From the NCBI GenBank assembly GCA_950295325.1, contig OX485808.1, positions 20,730,527-20,794,526 of the forward strand: a DNA stretch of 64,000 nt, read 5' to 3'. This document shows, piece after piece, positions 1 through 10,499 of this stretch. The position numbers were made by a program, and so were the translations under genes. The notes beneath the pieces are model-generated. The model worked only from the letters and a program-made list of their open reading frames with translations, did no database searches and had not been told where the DNA came from. The first letter of the stretch is position 1. Every line of letters starts with the position of its first letter. The stretch is from Polytrichum commune (lineage: Eukaryota > Streptophyta > Polytrichopsida > Polytrichales > Polytrichaceae).

Positions 1-137
1 CACAACAATAGAGGTCATCATGGAAAAAAGTTCCAATTTAAACAACACTTTGCTACTACTTTTAGGCCTTTGACCAAAAACTTATGGTTTCAATATACCA
101 AAACATTTTTTTGATCCACTTTACCATGCTTGCACCC

Positions 138-657
138 ACCACATTAAATCAAGATAACTAAATTAATGAAAAAAAAATTGAAATAACAAAACGCGTACAA
201 ACTAGAAAGAAAGTTGAGTGGAGCTTGGCTAGGCACACAACAACATGCAACATGGAACCATTCAATAGCATGATGTAAACTAGGGCCAAATACAAAAGAG
301 AGCTGGTGGGGTTGCCTCCACTTCAATCACGATCACCAAGCCTCTTCTTCAAGATGGCTCCATGTGTTTGCGGGTTTAAACCCACGCTAAATTGTAAAAT
401 GTAGTGTCTTCAACATTACACTATTCTTTAAAAAAAAAATTGGTCTTTTATACTCTAATGTGATGTTCTACTCTAATGCGGACCACATTAAATCAAGATT
501 GAATCAAGATAACCAAATTAGCACACGACAACATGCAACTTGGAAGTGTTTAGTAGCATGATGCAATGGGTTGGGACAAAATAAAGCTAGTGGGGCTATC
601 CCCTAGACTTCAATCACGATCTTCAAGCCTCCTTTTCAAGCTGGTTGTGTGTGTTTA

Positions 658-688
<31 letters not shown>

Positions 689-1850
689 GTTTTGACAGAA
701 GGCCAATCCAACCAACGCCAAAGTGATTGAAAACAGGAGAAAAACCGCACCCATCACCGAGGGGCGGTGGGACCCCTCGGGTGCGGGACACCGCCATGTA
801 AACAAGACCAAAAGCAAGACCCCACCATGGACAACCCCCCTCCACCACCAAGCCAAGGACCACCCCCAAACCGCCAACCATCCCCACCCAAAACCACACT
901 ACTTCTTAATCCTCTTCCAATTCCACTCAACACGAAGATTATGTCTCCAACATAACACGCTCCTAGCGCCCCACGTCCTGTCGAATCTTTGAAGCAACGC
1001 CATCGCCGCAAAGCTGCTAGTCGCGATGAGCTCATTCATCCGCCTCCACTCAATTTTGCCGTAAATAATGAGTTCGTTCCAAATTCTTTGTTTAACCCTC
1101 GCCTCATGCCATTGGGTATGATTAAACACCCTGTCGTTACGTTCAATCCAAATGGTCCACATTGTAATGCCTCTAAGGAGGTGCCAAATCTTAATCGTTT
1201 TGCTCTATTTCTTAGGGATCCTTTCCCCATAAAGTGCTTGCTTCCAGTTAAAACAATCATAGTTGCTAGAGCGCACCCCACAGAGTTCAGTTGCATGTTT
1301 AAGCTTGAAGTGTTAAACTGTGAAATGTGATTTCTTGAACACTACACAGTTTATTTTTGTATTCTGTACTATTATGTGTTGTATTAATATAGTGTGGGAC
1401 ACATTAATCAAGATTAAATTGAGATGAAGTTTGAAATAACAAAGCCCACGCTAAATTGAAGAAAAAGTGCAACCTAGGTAGGGACACGACAACATGCAAC
1501 ATGGAAGACTTGTTTAATAGCATGATGCGGACTAGAGCCAGGGACCAAAGAGCGTTAGTGTGGTTGTTGTCTCCTAGACTTTAATCATGATCTTCAAGCC
1601 TCCTCCTCAAATTGGCTATGTGTGCTTGTGAGTTTAAGCCCATGTTAAATTGTGAAATGTACCGTCTTGAACACTACTATCTACTTTTTGTATGTTTTAA
1701 TATAATGTGTGTTTTACTATAGTATGGACCACATTAATTCAAGATAACTAAATTAACGAGGAAAAATCAAAATAACAAAGCCCACACTAAATAGAGGAAA
1801 GCATGGCTAGGCACACGACACCATGCAACATGGGAAGTGTTTAAGGTATG
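138..1850. repeat. Tandem array of a ~270-350 bp unit, interrupted by a LINE
   Basis: Four imperfect copies begin near 140, 486, 1401 and 1731, each with a phrase close to CACATTAAATCAAGATAACT. They share, in order, an 'acacgacaacatgcaacatgg' type block (shortened here), a 'caatcacgatc' block, and a 'gtttaagccca...ttgtgaaatgta' block. The second copy is split by the LINE insertion at about 661-1295; removing the insert gives a unit of about 270 bp, against 346 and 330 bp for its neighbours. The array may continue to the left of the window. I see no credible coding sequence in the unit. Confidence 0.8.
661..1295 (-). mobile_element. 5'-truncated LINE (non-LTR retrotransposon) 3' end
   Basis: The plus strand shows T28 at 661-688, the poly(A) tail of an element read on the minus strand. 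Upstream of the tail, the minus strand frame covering about 1162-899 encodes a segment beginning MWTIWIERNDRVFN and ending in ARVKQRIWNELI...EWRRM, which resembles the C-terminal end of plant LINE reverse-transcriptase polyproteins. Only about 600 bp survive, as expected of 5' truncation during target-primed reverse transcription. Flanking direct repeats (TGTTTAAGC at 652-660 before the T run, TGTTTAAGCTT at 1296-1306) look like the target-site duplication. Its target is the tandem repeat described above. Confidence 0.82.
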
Positions 1851-2100
1851 CGGATGTTACTTGGTTCATTTTTCACCTCCTCCAACTTCCACTGATAAGA
1901 TTTCCACAACAAAACTCATGTTGCATTAGCAAATCTATGATGAAGCATGTGCAAAAACTGGATTGACAACCGGACCACCCTTGATCTAGTGATGGTTATG
2001 GGAAGTGCATGTTTCTTGATTTCTTAACTGGATACATAGGTCCTCCCAATTATGTTCATTATTGAGTGTAGAGTAGTCATTAATATTCAAAGACGTAGTC
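1851..2100. repeat. Dispersed repeat, inverted copy at ~49.77-50.06 kb
   Basis: This stretch, with phrases such as 'aactcatgttgcattagcaa', 'gaagtgcatgtttcttgatt' and 'attgagtgtagagtagtcat' (each 20 bases), recurs in reverse complement at about 49,770-50,060 with moderate divergence. The second copy has gained a G12 run. No coding region or terminal repeat was found, so the class is unknown. Confidence 0.65.
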
Positions 2101-2226
2101 CAATATTAACTTTAAAACATGTGCGTCTGTGAAGTTTGCTCTTTGATCCTCACCACACCACATACCAATCAAACACAGGGGTCCGACCGAGAAACCGAGC
2201 CACTTAAGACCCACCCACCTCAATAC

Positions 2227-2262
2227 ACCCTAACCTCCGTAAATGTCACCCTCCGTCATATG
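2227..2262 (+). repeat. Solitary terminal sequence resembling the 53.8-kb element
   Basis: The sequence from 2227 starts CACCCTAACC, then has a TAAATGTCAC block followed by CCTCCGT. This closely follows the right-end inverted repeat of the element at 53,779-55,625, which reads CACCCTAACC, then TTGATAATGTCACA, then CCCTCCGT. I found no matching opposite end nearby, so this is a solo terminus or a decayed copy. Confidence 0.4.
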
Positions 2263-2537
2263 ATCACTCCCTCTCTTATATCTCGAAACCCTAGAAAACA
2301 GATGTGCTCAATTCAAACCCCCCTCCATGTGTCACATATCCCTCCCATATCTCACAGGTTTTGACATCAAAATAATCCACCAAAGACTTCAATCCACACG
2401 CTCGTGCCATCGCGTGCATCACGTTGGCAGCCGACGTTGCCATCACTATAATTGTCCTTGTTATTGCCTCCTGGTCATTCCATAATCCCACACACTACGC
2501 TAATTCTGTATTATCACGCCTCCATGTTAACACCGCC

Positions 2538-2593
2538 GACCTCCTTAATATCACGTGCACTTTCCTTGCCACAGGCGTGATATTAGGGAGGTC
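2538..2593. other. 18-bp inverted repeat (hairpin) upstream of LOG
   Basis: Arms at 2538-2555 and 2576-2593 are reverse complements with one G-T type mismatch and a 20-nt spacer. The sequence lies about 1.2 kb upstream of the LOG start codon and just upstream of the pyrimidine-rich tract. It could be a foldback MITE remnant or a structured leader element; nothing in the sequence decides between these. Confidence 0.5.
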
Positions 2594-2614
2594 TAGAAAG
2601 AACGAAGCGGTGGG

Positions 2615-2690
2615 GCCGCCCCCCCTCCCCCTCCCCCTCGCTCTCTCTCTCTCTCGCGGCTGCGGGCGGGCGGCCTGCCTGCCTGCCTTA
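2615..2690 (+). promoter_or_regulatory. Pyrimidine-rich tract and CT microsatellite, possible LOG promoter/leader
   Basis: A C/T-rich stretch with a CT dinucleotide run (about 2640-2655) is followed by GC-rich sequence. Plant core promoters and 5' leaders often carry such Y patches. It lies 1.1 kb before the LOG ATG, with no other ATG-initiated long frame between, so a long or spliced 5' UTR is possible. No convincing TATA box was identified. Confidence 0.35.
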
Positions 2691-3763
2691 ACTTAAACTC
2701 TCCTCCTCCTGGCGGCTCAAGACCATCATCGCCGCATCGCCCAGGCTCCTCCACTGCATTCTCACTCTGTTTACTAACTTAAGGCTGCGCATCCAACCCT
2801 CTCGCATCCACATTCGCAGCCCAGCCGCCGCCTCCGTCTCAGATTCTCACACCCCTCATGAGTGCTCTTGCCAACCGGCTACCTGCTAGGGCCGTCTCTC
2901 TTACTCACCTTAACAACTTCACTTGACGCTCTTGCACTTGGTTTGGCTTGCTAATTAGTTGGGCCGATTACTGGGAGGGGTAGAAGGCAGGCTTTACGGG
3001 GTTAGTGGGAAATTTTGGACTTGGCGGGTGAGTTGGTGGTGCTGTTGCTGCACTGGGGGCGGCCTTAGCTGCAGCCAGTGGGTGCGAAGTGGTTGGTGTG
3101 GGTGCGGGTGGTGCTGCAGAGCGTGGGTTTAGGGGCGTAAGGGGTTTTAGGGGGGTTTAAGGGGCGTGGAGGAGGAGGAGGAGCAGCAGCTGGTGGGGGT
3201 TAGGTTCTGGGTCGATTCATGCGGATGGTCTGCGAGTTCATGGTGGGACGTGCACTAGTTGTGTACTTGATCAACTCGTAAGATTCGGTGAGCTGGGTGG
3301 GGTTCTGGAATTCATCCAGGTGTTACAGTGCGGGTGGGTGGTGATTCGATAGCTTGTTTGGAGGGATTCAGAAGTTTTTTCTTGTGAGACTAGGCGGAGA
3401 GGAGTTGTAGGTTATCAAATTGTAGAACTGACTGCATTTTGGCGTATTGGAGCGTCGTCACTATCAACATCAGCAGCCTGCTTTCCGCTACAGACAGCTG
3501 AATCTTATTCTAGTGCAACCGTATACACACAAAATTTTCATATTAGTTTTTATCTTACCATTATGGACCAGTGAGCGGCGCGTCCTCCACCTACCTTTGG
3601 ATTCCGGGTCATCACCCGTAATATTCCGAACATAACGCTCGACACTGCAGATCAACTCCTTGGTGCAGCAGCTTGAGCCTTGAGGAGGTTACGGTTTGCG
3701 TTTGCTAGTTCGTTGGTTGCGAGAGTGGCAGGTTCTTGCACGAGAGTTTCGGGGAGAAACAAT

Positions 3764-5590
3764 ATGGGCAAGACTCAACAGCAACAGCTGCTTGATGGCT
3801 CCTACTATACCACCACCAATGACTCCACCACCCCAGCCTCTGCCCGCCGATTCACGAGGGTGTGCGTCTTCTGCGGCAGCAGCAGCGGCAATGGCACCGT
3901 CTTCTCGAACGTGGCCCTCGATTTGGGCCGAGAATTGGTATAATATAGCTCTCCCCCTTCAGAATATCCATACTAATGCTTCCAATGACTTGATAGTCTC
4001 TCATAATAACAAGGTTGAGAAGCAACATCCTTGGGAGTCCAATCCATTGACACCGTCTGTTTCTTGCATTAGAAAAAGGTTCACACTTTCTACAGTAGCT
4101 GGTTTTTGGCTCTTACTAGAGCAACTCTGAAATAGAGGTTCCTAATCCAAAAAATGTTTAGCAGCTCCAACAAATCAGATTCGAAGAGGCTGGCCCCTGC
4201 TGGTGCTACAGATAGTTGTCGCTCCTCCCCGGATGCGCCCTTAAGTGCGAATATCCCAGGAGCAGGATGCATGTCACCACATAATCATAAGGATCATCAC
4301 GATTTTGGGACTTGAATTTTTACGCCAGGATGTTGTTATAAGCATCACCATGCTTTGGGGACTCACAAATGATTGTGAATGTGTTTGTGTGCATTGACAA
4401 GGTGAAGCGCAACATCAATCTCGTCTACGGAGGCGGTAACATTGGGTTAATGGGTCAGCTTGCACAGACAGTGCAAGACGCCGGGGGTGATGTAGTAGGT
4501 GTCATCCCCAAGGCTCTGGTCGGACCGGACCTCGCTGGCCACACTGTCGGGGAGTCCATAGAGGTGGCCGACATGCACACCCGGAAGGCAGAGATGGCTC
4601 GCCGGTCGGACGCGTTCATCGCCCTGCCGGGCGGGTATGGCACCTTGGAGGAGCTTCTGGAGGTCATCACCTGGTCGCAGCTCAAAATCCATGAAAAACC
4701 GGTAAGGCATCAATAGGTCTACTTTGGATTGTTGCAGAGAGGAATACGATTCCGTCAGGTTTGTAATTCTTTCACATGGAATCTGTGACATGATCATCAC
4801 TGTAACGTAAACCTGATGATGTTCGTGTTCACTTTTGTCCCACTTTTGTTGATACAGGTTGGTCTGTTGAATGTGGGGGGATACTATGACTCCCTCCTTA
4901 CCCTGTTCGACAACATGCATGCCCAAGGGTTCCTGAAATTCAATGCCAGGACCCTTGTTGTGTCGGCACCCACTCCTGCCGAACTTCTGGACAAACTTGA
5001 GGTTAGTGTTGATCAAGACCTCACACCCATCCAGATGCATATTGTGACAACGCACAGGTGTTGTGCAATCTGTATGAAACTTTCAGGGGTGGCAACTTTG
5101 TGATTCTAACAGCTGGTTCTTTAAATTGATGAATTCTTGTTTCACTAGAGGAGCAACAATAACGCTTGAAAAGAGTTAGGGCATTGAGAGGAATCCATTC
5201 ATACAAATTATGCCTACACCGAACAAGCTCTACACTCTGTTTTTAGAACCACATGGAAGCAATAAGTGTTCCAAAGCAATTAGGGTGAGCATTGCATTCC
5301 GGAGCCCTGCGGTATTAATTTCAATTCTTAGCCTCCAGAATGATTACAAGTTATCCCTCAATATGAAAGAAGCTCCAAGCATTAAGTTGCAAATACTTCA
5401 GAATGTTTCAGCCCCTTAAAAGCGAGGGAAAATGTGACATTTGCAAGATGATATTGAAATTAATCTGATATAATTTAGTTGTGGTTGGGCACAGGCATAC
5501 ACGCCTCTGCTGGACCGAGCCATGCCGAAGCTGTGCTGGGAGGTGGATTACACGCCCCCTATGGCCCCCATCACCAGCCGTGTACAGTGA
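3764..5590 (+). CDS. LOG: Cytokinin riboside 5'-monophosphate phosphoribohydrolase (LOG family), 4 exons
   Basis: LOG enzymes release active free-base cytokinin from nucleoside 5'-monophosphates in one step in the cytosol. Exons read by eye: 3764-3937, 4402-4701, 4858-5001, 5495-5590, all phase 0 with GT-AG borders, giving 237 residues, a normal length for the family. Exon 1 carries a short Gln/Thr/Ser-rich N-terminus then [15 protein letters not shown]. Exon 2 has [12 protein letters not shown], the [20 protein letters not shown] signature (ending at residue 138) and [11 protein letters not shown], which together form the substrate-binding and catalytic face of LOG/Rossmann-fold proteins. 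Exon 3 has [10 protein letters not shown]. The ATG at 3764 is the first in frame after the upstream GC-rich leader. Exon 2 is a single 300-nt exon; plant LOG genes often have more introns. No frame break is visible. Confidence 0.93.
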
Positions 5591-6780
5591 CCCACATGAT
5601 CATCCACCTTCTTGTGCCTTAATGCTGCCTGTTTATACTTAGTGATCAAAAAACACAGTAAATGGTAGGGGCGGCATTTCGGAGGCGGCAGGCACAATTT
5701 CTATCCAGCTCTTTTGCGCAGCATCAGCATTATGTAATTGATCAAAACACACTAGTCTTGAACGAGTGGACGTTTTCCGAGATTTTCCACCAGAACATCC
5801 GTGTCTGCGTTTTCCCCGGCTCAAGTTTACATCATAGAAGGTCTTTCTTGCCATGTTGCAATCCGATAGCCCAGCTTGTGTCCTGCAGTTGGGCGCCTGC
5901 TCTTGGAACATGAACATACCAGGTGCCCACCCGTCATCTCCCGTCATGCCCTCCTCATTTTAGGTCATTCTTTATTTGGTTATCATGTAGTTTACCCTAA
6001 TTCTTGGCTCGCGATATTTTGTTATCTTTCATTAAGGGTCAATAAGAGTTGAAACCAGTTGACTAATGTGTTTGTTGTTTGTTGTAACTTGTGGTGGATC
6101 TGCAGGAGGGAGCTGAATCTGCGAACATGGGGTACAGATCTCGCTATGTGGTCTTTTGTTACCAGATTCCCTTTTGGTTAGTTCATCTCTAAGTGTTGAT
6201 AGCCCCATCAAGCGTGGGCCAACGCGATTTTTTCTGTATAAAGTAAATTTTTTTCCTCACACAAGCTGCCTGCATGAGTGTGGCAATCTCACTGGATCTC
6301 ATGTGAATCCCTTCTTTCTCAAACTTTGGCCTTACACATCCAGGGGAAGAAGGTTGACACTTAGCACTGTGAAATGTATTAGGGAAGCTCATGTGAATAG
6401 TAGGTGAATCGGTTGTGTACTTCAATTATACTTTTATCCCTTAGTTTCATATTGGAAATAAGGCACCTAGTAGGTATGCGCCATAGGTACTCAGTGCTCG
6501 CTCTTTGGAGTCTGGAGCGCATCCTCTTCAATGTCAGTTTGTCAGTGCACTGTCATGTGTGAGTTCAAGAGACAGACGGTGCTCCTGCAGAAGGCGCTTG
6601 TGGGATTTGACATGTGATGTAGAGCCCTAATTTGGAGTCTGTTTCCATTGAAAATGCTGCTGAGAGTATATAGTTTTGTATTATCATCAGCCATGCACGA
6701 TGATGAAGACGTCTCCTATTCTTATGACATGAATCGATGCCTCTTATTCGAAAACTACTGATTTTTCATGTATAGGACAG
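5591..6780. other. LOG 3' flank, no gene seen
   Basis: The first few hundred bases are presumably LOG 3' UTR. Short open frames here (for example around 5639-5947 and 6156-6425) have no recognisable domain or splice context and look like chance frames. Confidence 0.5.
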
Positions 6781-6782
6781 AA

Positions 6783-6960
6783 CACTATATTCGTTAAATT
6801 GAGACTTTCTCTAGTTAATTAATATATGGATCAAACAACATGAAGATGACCGAAACTATATTGTCAGTTTGAAACTCTACGTGGTGTCGATGCTTATATG
6901 TATACATCACCATTGTTAGCATGCCTTCTGGTGATTGGTGGTGGTAGCGCTAGTCAGCAA
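6783..6960. mobile_element. Fragment of the 4-bp-TSD MITE family
   Basis: From about 6783 the sequence CACTATATTCGTTAAATTGA and then GACTTTCTC...TTAATATATGGA matches the left end of the MITE at 41,162-41,418. The opposite terminus was not found, so this copy is truncated or decayed. Confidence 0.6.
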
Positions 6961-8422
6961 TAGATGACTGAACCAAATTTATAGGATATCTCCTATCAAG
7001 CGATACATTTGTTTCTCATGTAGATCCCAATCTGTTCATGTCACTGCCAGATCTTGTCCCCAAACAAACACTTCCTTTGCTAAACTGTTTTTCCCACTCA
7101 GTAAAGTTCCTCTTAGTGACCAGGAAAAGGCCCTCCACAGCTTTCTGACAATGTTAAAAAACATCATGTTCATTCTGGTACATCACCAAAAGCTGTGCGA
7201 CGCAGGATATACCCCCCCATTTCAGGCTTAATACACCATAATTTCGAAGTACTCCATAATTTCAAGGGCCAAATTTTGAGAAACAGTAGTTTGACCAGTC
7301 AATCACATCGAAGTACATATTTGGCACACCTGGGCACACCTGAGGCTATGAGTACTGCAGGCCCCAGCCTTTATATTAATAAAGGAAGGATGCTTCATCC
7401 GTTGCAGCCAGTGTACCATGTTCTCCTAGTCTCCGCGTAGTACAGCAGCTAGAGCATTCATTTATAAGCTTGCTCATGCTTGCACTTGACCTATAAGTTA
7501 TGCATGTCCTGCATGCCCCTGTACGCTATCACCAATGTAGAGCCTGCAGGGCACTGGGTACAGCTAAAGGATCAGGCCTAGCCTGCAGCAGAGTCTGATC
7601 CAGAGCTTGAAAGCTGATGAAATGTTACACTCTCCGGGATAATTTTAATGATAATTTCCTTTCAAAATTGAAAATAGTTCTCTTGAGGCCACGCCAATTG
7701 GCCAACCGAAGAGAATGAACTACACACCGAATAGCAGCCCACCCACTTAGACCCACCATCTGCCATTCGCTTCTCTAGAACAATTTGGTGTCTAATCAGG
7801 TTAAATTTGGGATGAATGCCATGCGAAGAAACTTATTGGTCTTTGACCAATCTTGGGGTCATTTTGCTGACTGATAGGCAGCGGAAAGTGACCACTTGCT
7901 TGAAAGGCAGACTTGTGGTCCTTCTATCTGGATTCTGAAGCGGTAAGTTAGGCAATATTTCTTGGTGAAGAATTGTATACCTTCGCCCCCCAATTACCTG
8001 GACCGGCTAGAGTTGAATCATGAGGCTTGTCATTTGTAAGTGCACGTCATTATACCTTATGACTACCACCATTTTCTGGTGGCCAAAAATTGAACAGCTT
8101 TGAAGCTAATCAAAGGGTTTACCTGTCAGAACAGTCGCATGATGCACTTCTGGCAGATGCACATGAACAAGTAGTTGTATTCTGAAAACAAGTCTACATA
8201 ACAAGAACCAGTAGCTATGGTGCCGAATTATCCTTCAAGAAATTTAAAAAGTAGAAGATCATCTCTCATCAAGAGTGTCATAACCTGAGACATAAGCTCT
8301 CAGCTATTATAAAGGATGTGGGCCTAAAATGGTCACTTACACCTGCACTCACTAGTTCACCAATAAGGATACTAAACATGATGATTATCACAAGTTCATA
8401 AGAAAATCCAATTAGGAGACAG
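6961..8422. other. Intergenic, nothing recognised
   Basis: AT-rich sequence without a convincing open frame, terminal repeat or structural RNA. The frame at 7195-7440 has no family resemblance. Confidence 0.5.
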
Positions 8423-8782
8423 CACACTAAATATGATATTTTATGTCACTCTGGTAAATTTTTGGATGACATGTCCTATGAATAAGTGAAGAAATACTGT
8501 CATGGATGGTGGATGAGTTCATACATTGGCCAAAAACCCTACCTCCTCTTGTCAGCAACTTGTGATGAAAGATTGTCATGACATATTGAAATTTGGATGA
8601 AAATTGCTTGGTAAGTGACAGTAATTGCAACCCTGTAAATCTATATTCCCCCGAAACTTTTACAAGGAATGGCAAGCAATGTTGGGTTAGCATTTAGTGA
8701 TGGTGACACTATACCGAGGTTTACAACTAGTATTGAGAAAGACAATTAGAATTGGTGACACTAAATATCATATTTTGTGTAG
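8423..8782 (-). mobile_element. ~360-bp MITE, family with (CT)ACACTAAATAT ends, copy 1
   Basis: Ends read ACACTAAATATGATATTT at left and the reverse complement of CTACACAAAATATGATATTT at right. The interior matches, in reverse complement, the copies at 19,036-19,395 and 30,964-31,331, sharing blocks such as 'caacttgtgatgaaa', 'ggccaaaaaccctacc' and 'tgttgggtt'. No coding capacity. Termini recall CACTA elements but no clear target duplication was found. Confidence 0.75.
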
Positions 8783-9014
8783 CTATTCATTTCCTCACAA
8801 TATTTGCAGCTCATATGAATATCTTATTTGTTCGTGACGAAACCAAGAGATGTTTTTCTTCTTGAAATTTAATGAGCATATAAGTGATAGGCTCCCTCCT
8901 AACTCTTGAACCTAGGATACTACATGTGTGATTACCATGAGATGGTTATAAAAATCCAAACAAAGGCAGTAGCTATTGATGTTCTTTTTGAATGAGCATG
9001 TAGGTCTTAATCCT

Positions 9015-9028
9015 CCCCCCCCCCCCCC
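9015..9028. repeat. C14 homopolymer
   Basis: Run of fourteen C; its length is probably variable and prone to assembly error. Confidence 0.9.
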
Positions 9029-9307
9029 GCGCAAGTCATCAACTCTCTTTTAAACACATGTCTATTCTTAGAAAGACATCTAATCAAACACTACTCAAAC
9101 AAAGATGTCCGATCAAGATTCGACCTGCTTAATTGCCTCATGCCACATGGAATCCATCATGAGCTCGATGCATAGAATGTGATGTAATTGATGAGGGCGT
9201 GAAGGAATACTTGGCAGTGTATCCAGAGATCACTGAGAGTCTGTTACCTGGCAGATCATGGTTTTGAAAATAATTATAAAACATCTGATGGTATATAGTT
9301 TAATTCA

Positions 9308-9540
9308 GTGCCCAGGACGTTTTTGGGCATATAGAGTCAGTCAAGATCCTAGTGATTCTAAATCCAGCCGGTTACATGTTGACATCTTCCGGTTTTGCTT
9401 TCTTCATTTGAGGTATATTCTTCTAATAGATTTCTCTAAAATGATGGGTAAATCCTCCTGAAGTCTTGGAACTTCAACCGGTTATTTCTCAAACTCAACC
9501 GGTTCATCTGTCACTAAATGACAGTTCTTCCTGGACAGTC
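9308..9540. repeat. Dispersed repeat rich in AACCGGTT, copy 1
   Basis: One of four copies in the window (others about 12,636-12,840, 22,606-22,835, 39,092-39,300). Shared order: 'ttttgggcat', 'ccggttacatgttgacat', 'ggtttt', 'ggtatattct', 'attcctctaaaatgatggg', 'ctcaaccggttcatctgt'. Chance frames run through it. Class unknown; one copy (22.6 kb) lies inside a Tourist-like element, so it may be part of that family or a frequent passenger. Confidence 0.75.
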
Positions 9541-10092
9541 GTTTTATTGATATTGAAGGAAGTGATACCGATTGAGTTGAGTGTTTTATACCCATCAATG
9601 TACCCTTATAGATACCCATGTTGAACCTAGATACTTGCACGACATTAGTATGAATTTCATGCAAGCTGAACCCTCCTAAGAGAGCAAATGGGGAGCAAAT
9701 AGTTATTATGAATATATGTAAGAGCCATTGACAAGGATGGAATGGTCACCTTCCGAGACTTGCTTGTTTATTAGATTCACTTCACTACGTTGCAAATCCA
9801 ATTGGATGTGACCCGAACTATTCATCATCAACATAGGTACAAATGATCTTGCAATGATTCTTGTGTGGCAACTAGAGAAGGTGGTATGAGACACATGTTG
9901 CTACGGGATAAATCATGGAGGTCACTTTGGTTAACATGGGTATGAACTTTATCCCACATTGAATCAAACATTTAAGTGTATCAAACACTTATGACCCAAC
10001 ATCTTCGTCTTTTTCTTTTTTGGAGTGGCAACAGAGAAGTTCACGACACTAGGCAATATCTTTTACATGTTATGTCATGGGGACCACTCTTA

Positions 10093-10480
10093 GGGCATCA
10101 CCACCCATCCTCAAAAACGGATGACCTCAACTTATATTGTGAGAGGCGGCTTGCAAAAGTGCCCCACCCATCCTGCAAAATGGATGATTTGTTGGTAGGG
10201 CCGGCTTGGAAGTTGAGGTTGGCTTGCAAATTGGGGTCATTTTGCAAGTTGGAGCTCCGCCCCCAAAACAAAAAAGGAGGCCCCTAAACAACAAAGGACA
10301 AACTCCATATTCCTCTCCGATTTCCAAGGTGCCAATGAGATTCATCTTGCTTTTGTTTCTTCCTTGTTTTATCACCTTATATACAAGTCATGGGTGGGTC
10401 ACTCGGCTTGCAAACCGAGTGACTTGAACTTATTGTGAGGATGATCCACCCTGCATTTTGTAGGATGGGTGGTGATGCTC
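10093..10480. mobile_element. Tourist-like (PIF/Harbinger) MITE, 388 bp
   Basis: Terminal inverted repeats GGGCATCACCACCCATCC (left) and the reverse complement of GAGCATCACCACCCATCC (right) are flanked by TTA at 10,090-10,092 and 10,481-10,483, the usual 3-bp Harbinger target duplication. The subterminal parts also pair ('cttgcaaa...'). No transposase; the open frames inside are accidental. Confidence 0.88.
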
Positions 10481-10499
10481 TTATTAACATCCCACATCA

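Noticed and set aside
144-326. 60-codon minus-strand frame at the window start
   Set aside because: It lies wholly inside the tandem repeat unit and has no domain or conservation beyond the repeat.
623-1035. Several overlapping frames with poly-Lys or Pro-rich content
   Set aside because: They run through the LINE poly(A) tail and its 3' UTR; only the 1162-899 minus frame has LINE-like residues.
4447-5055. 202-codon minus-strand frame
   Set aside because: It is the antisense shadow of LOG exons 2 and 3, which carry clear family motifs on the plus strand.
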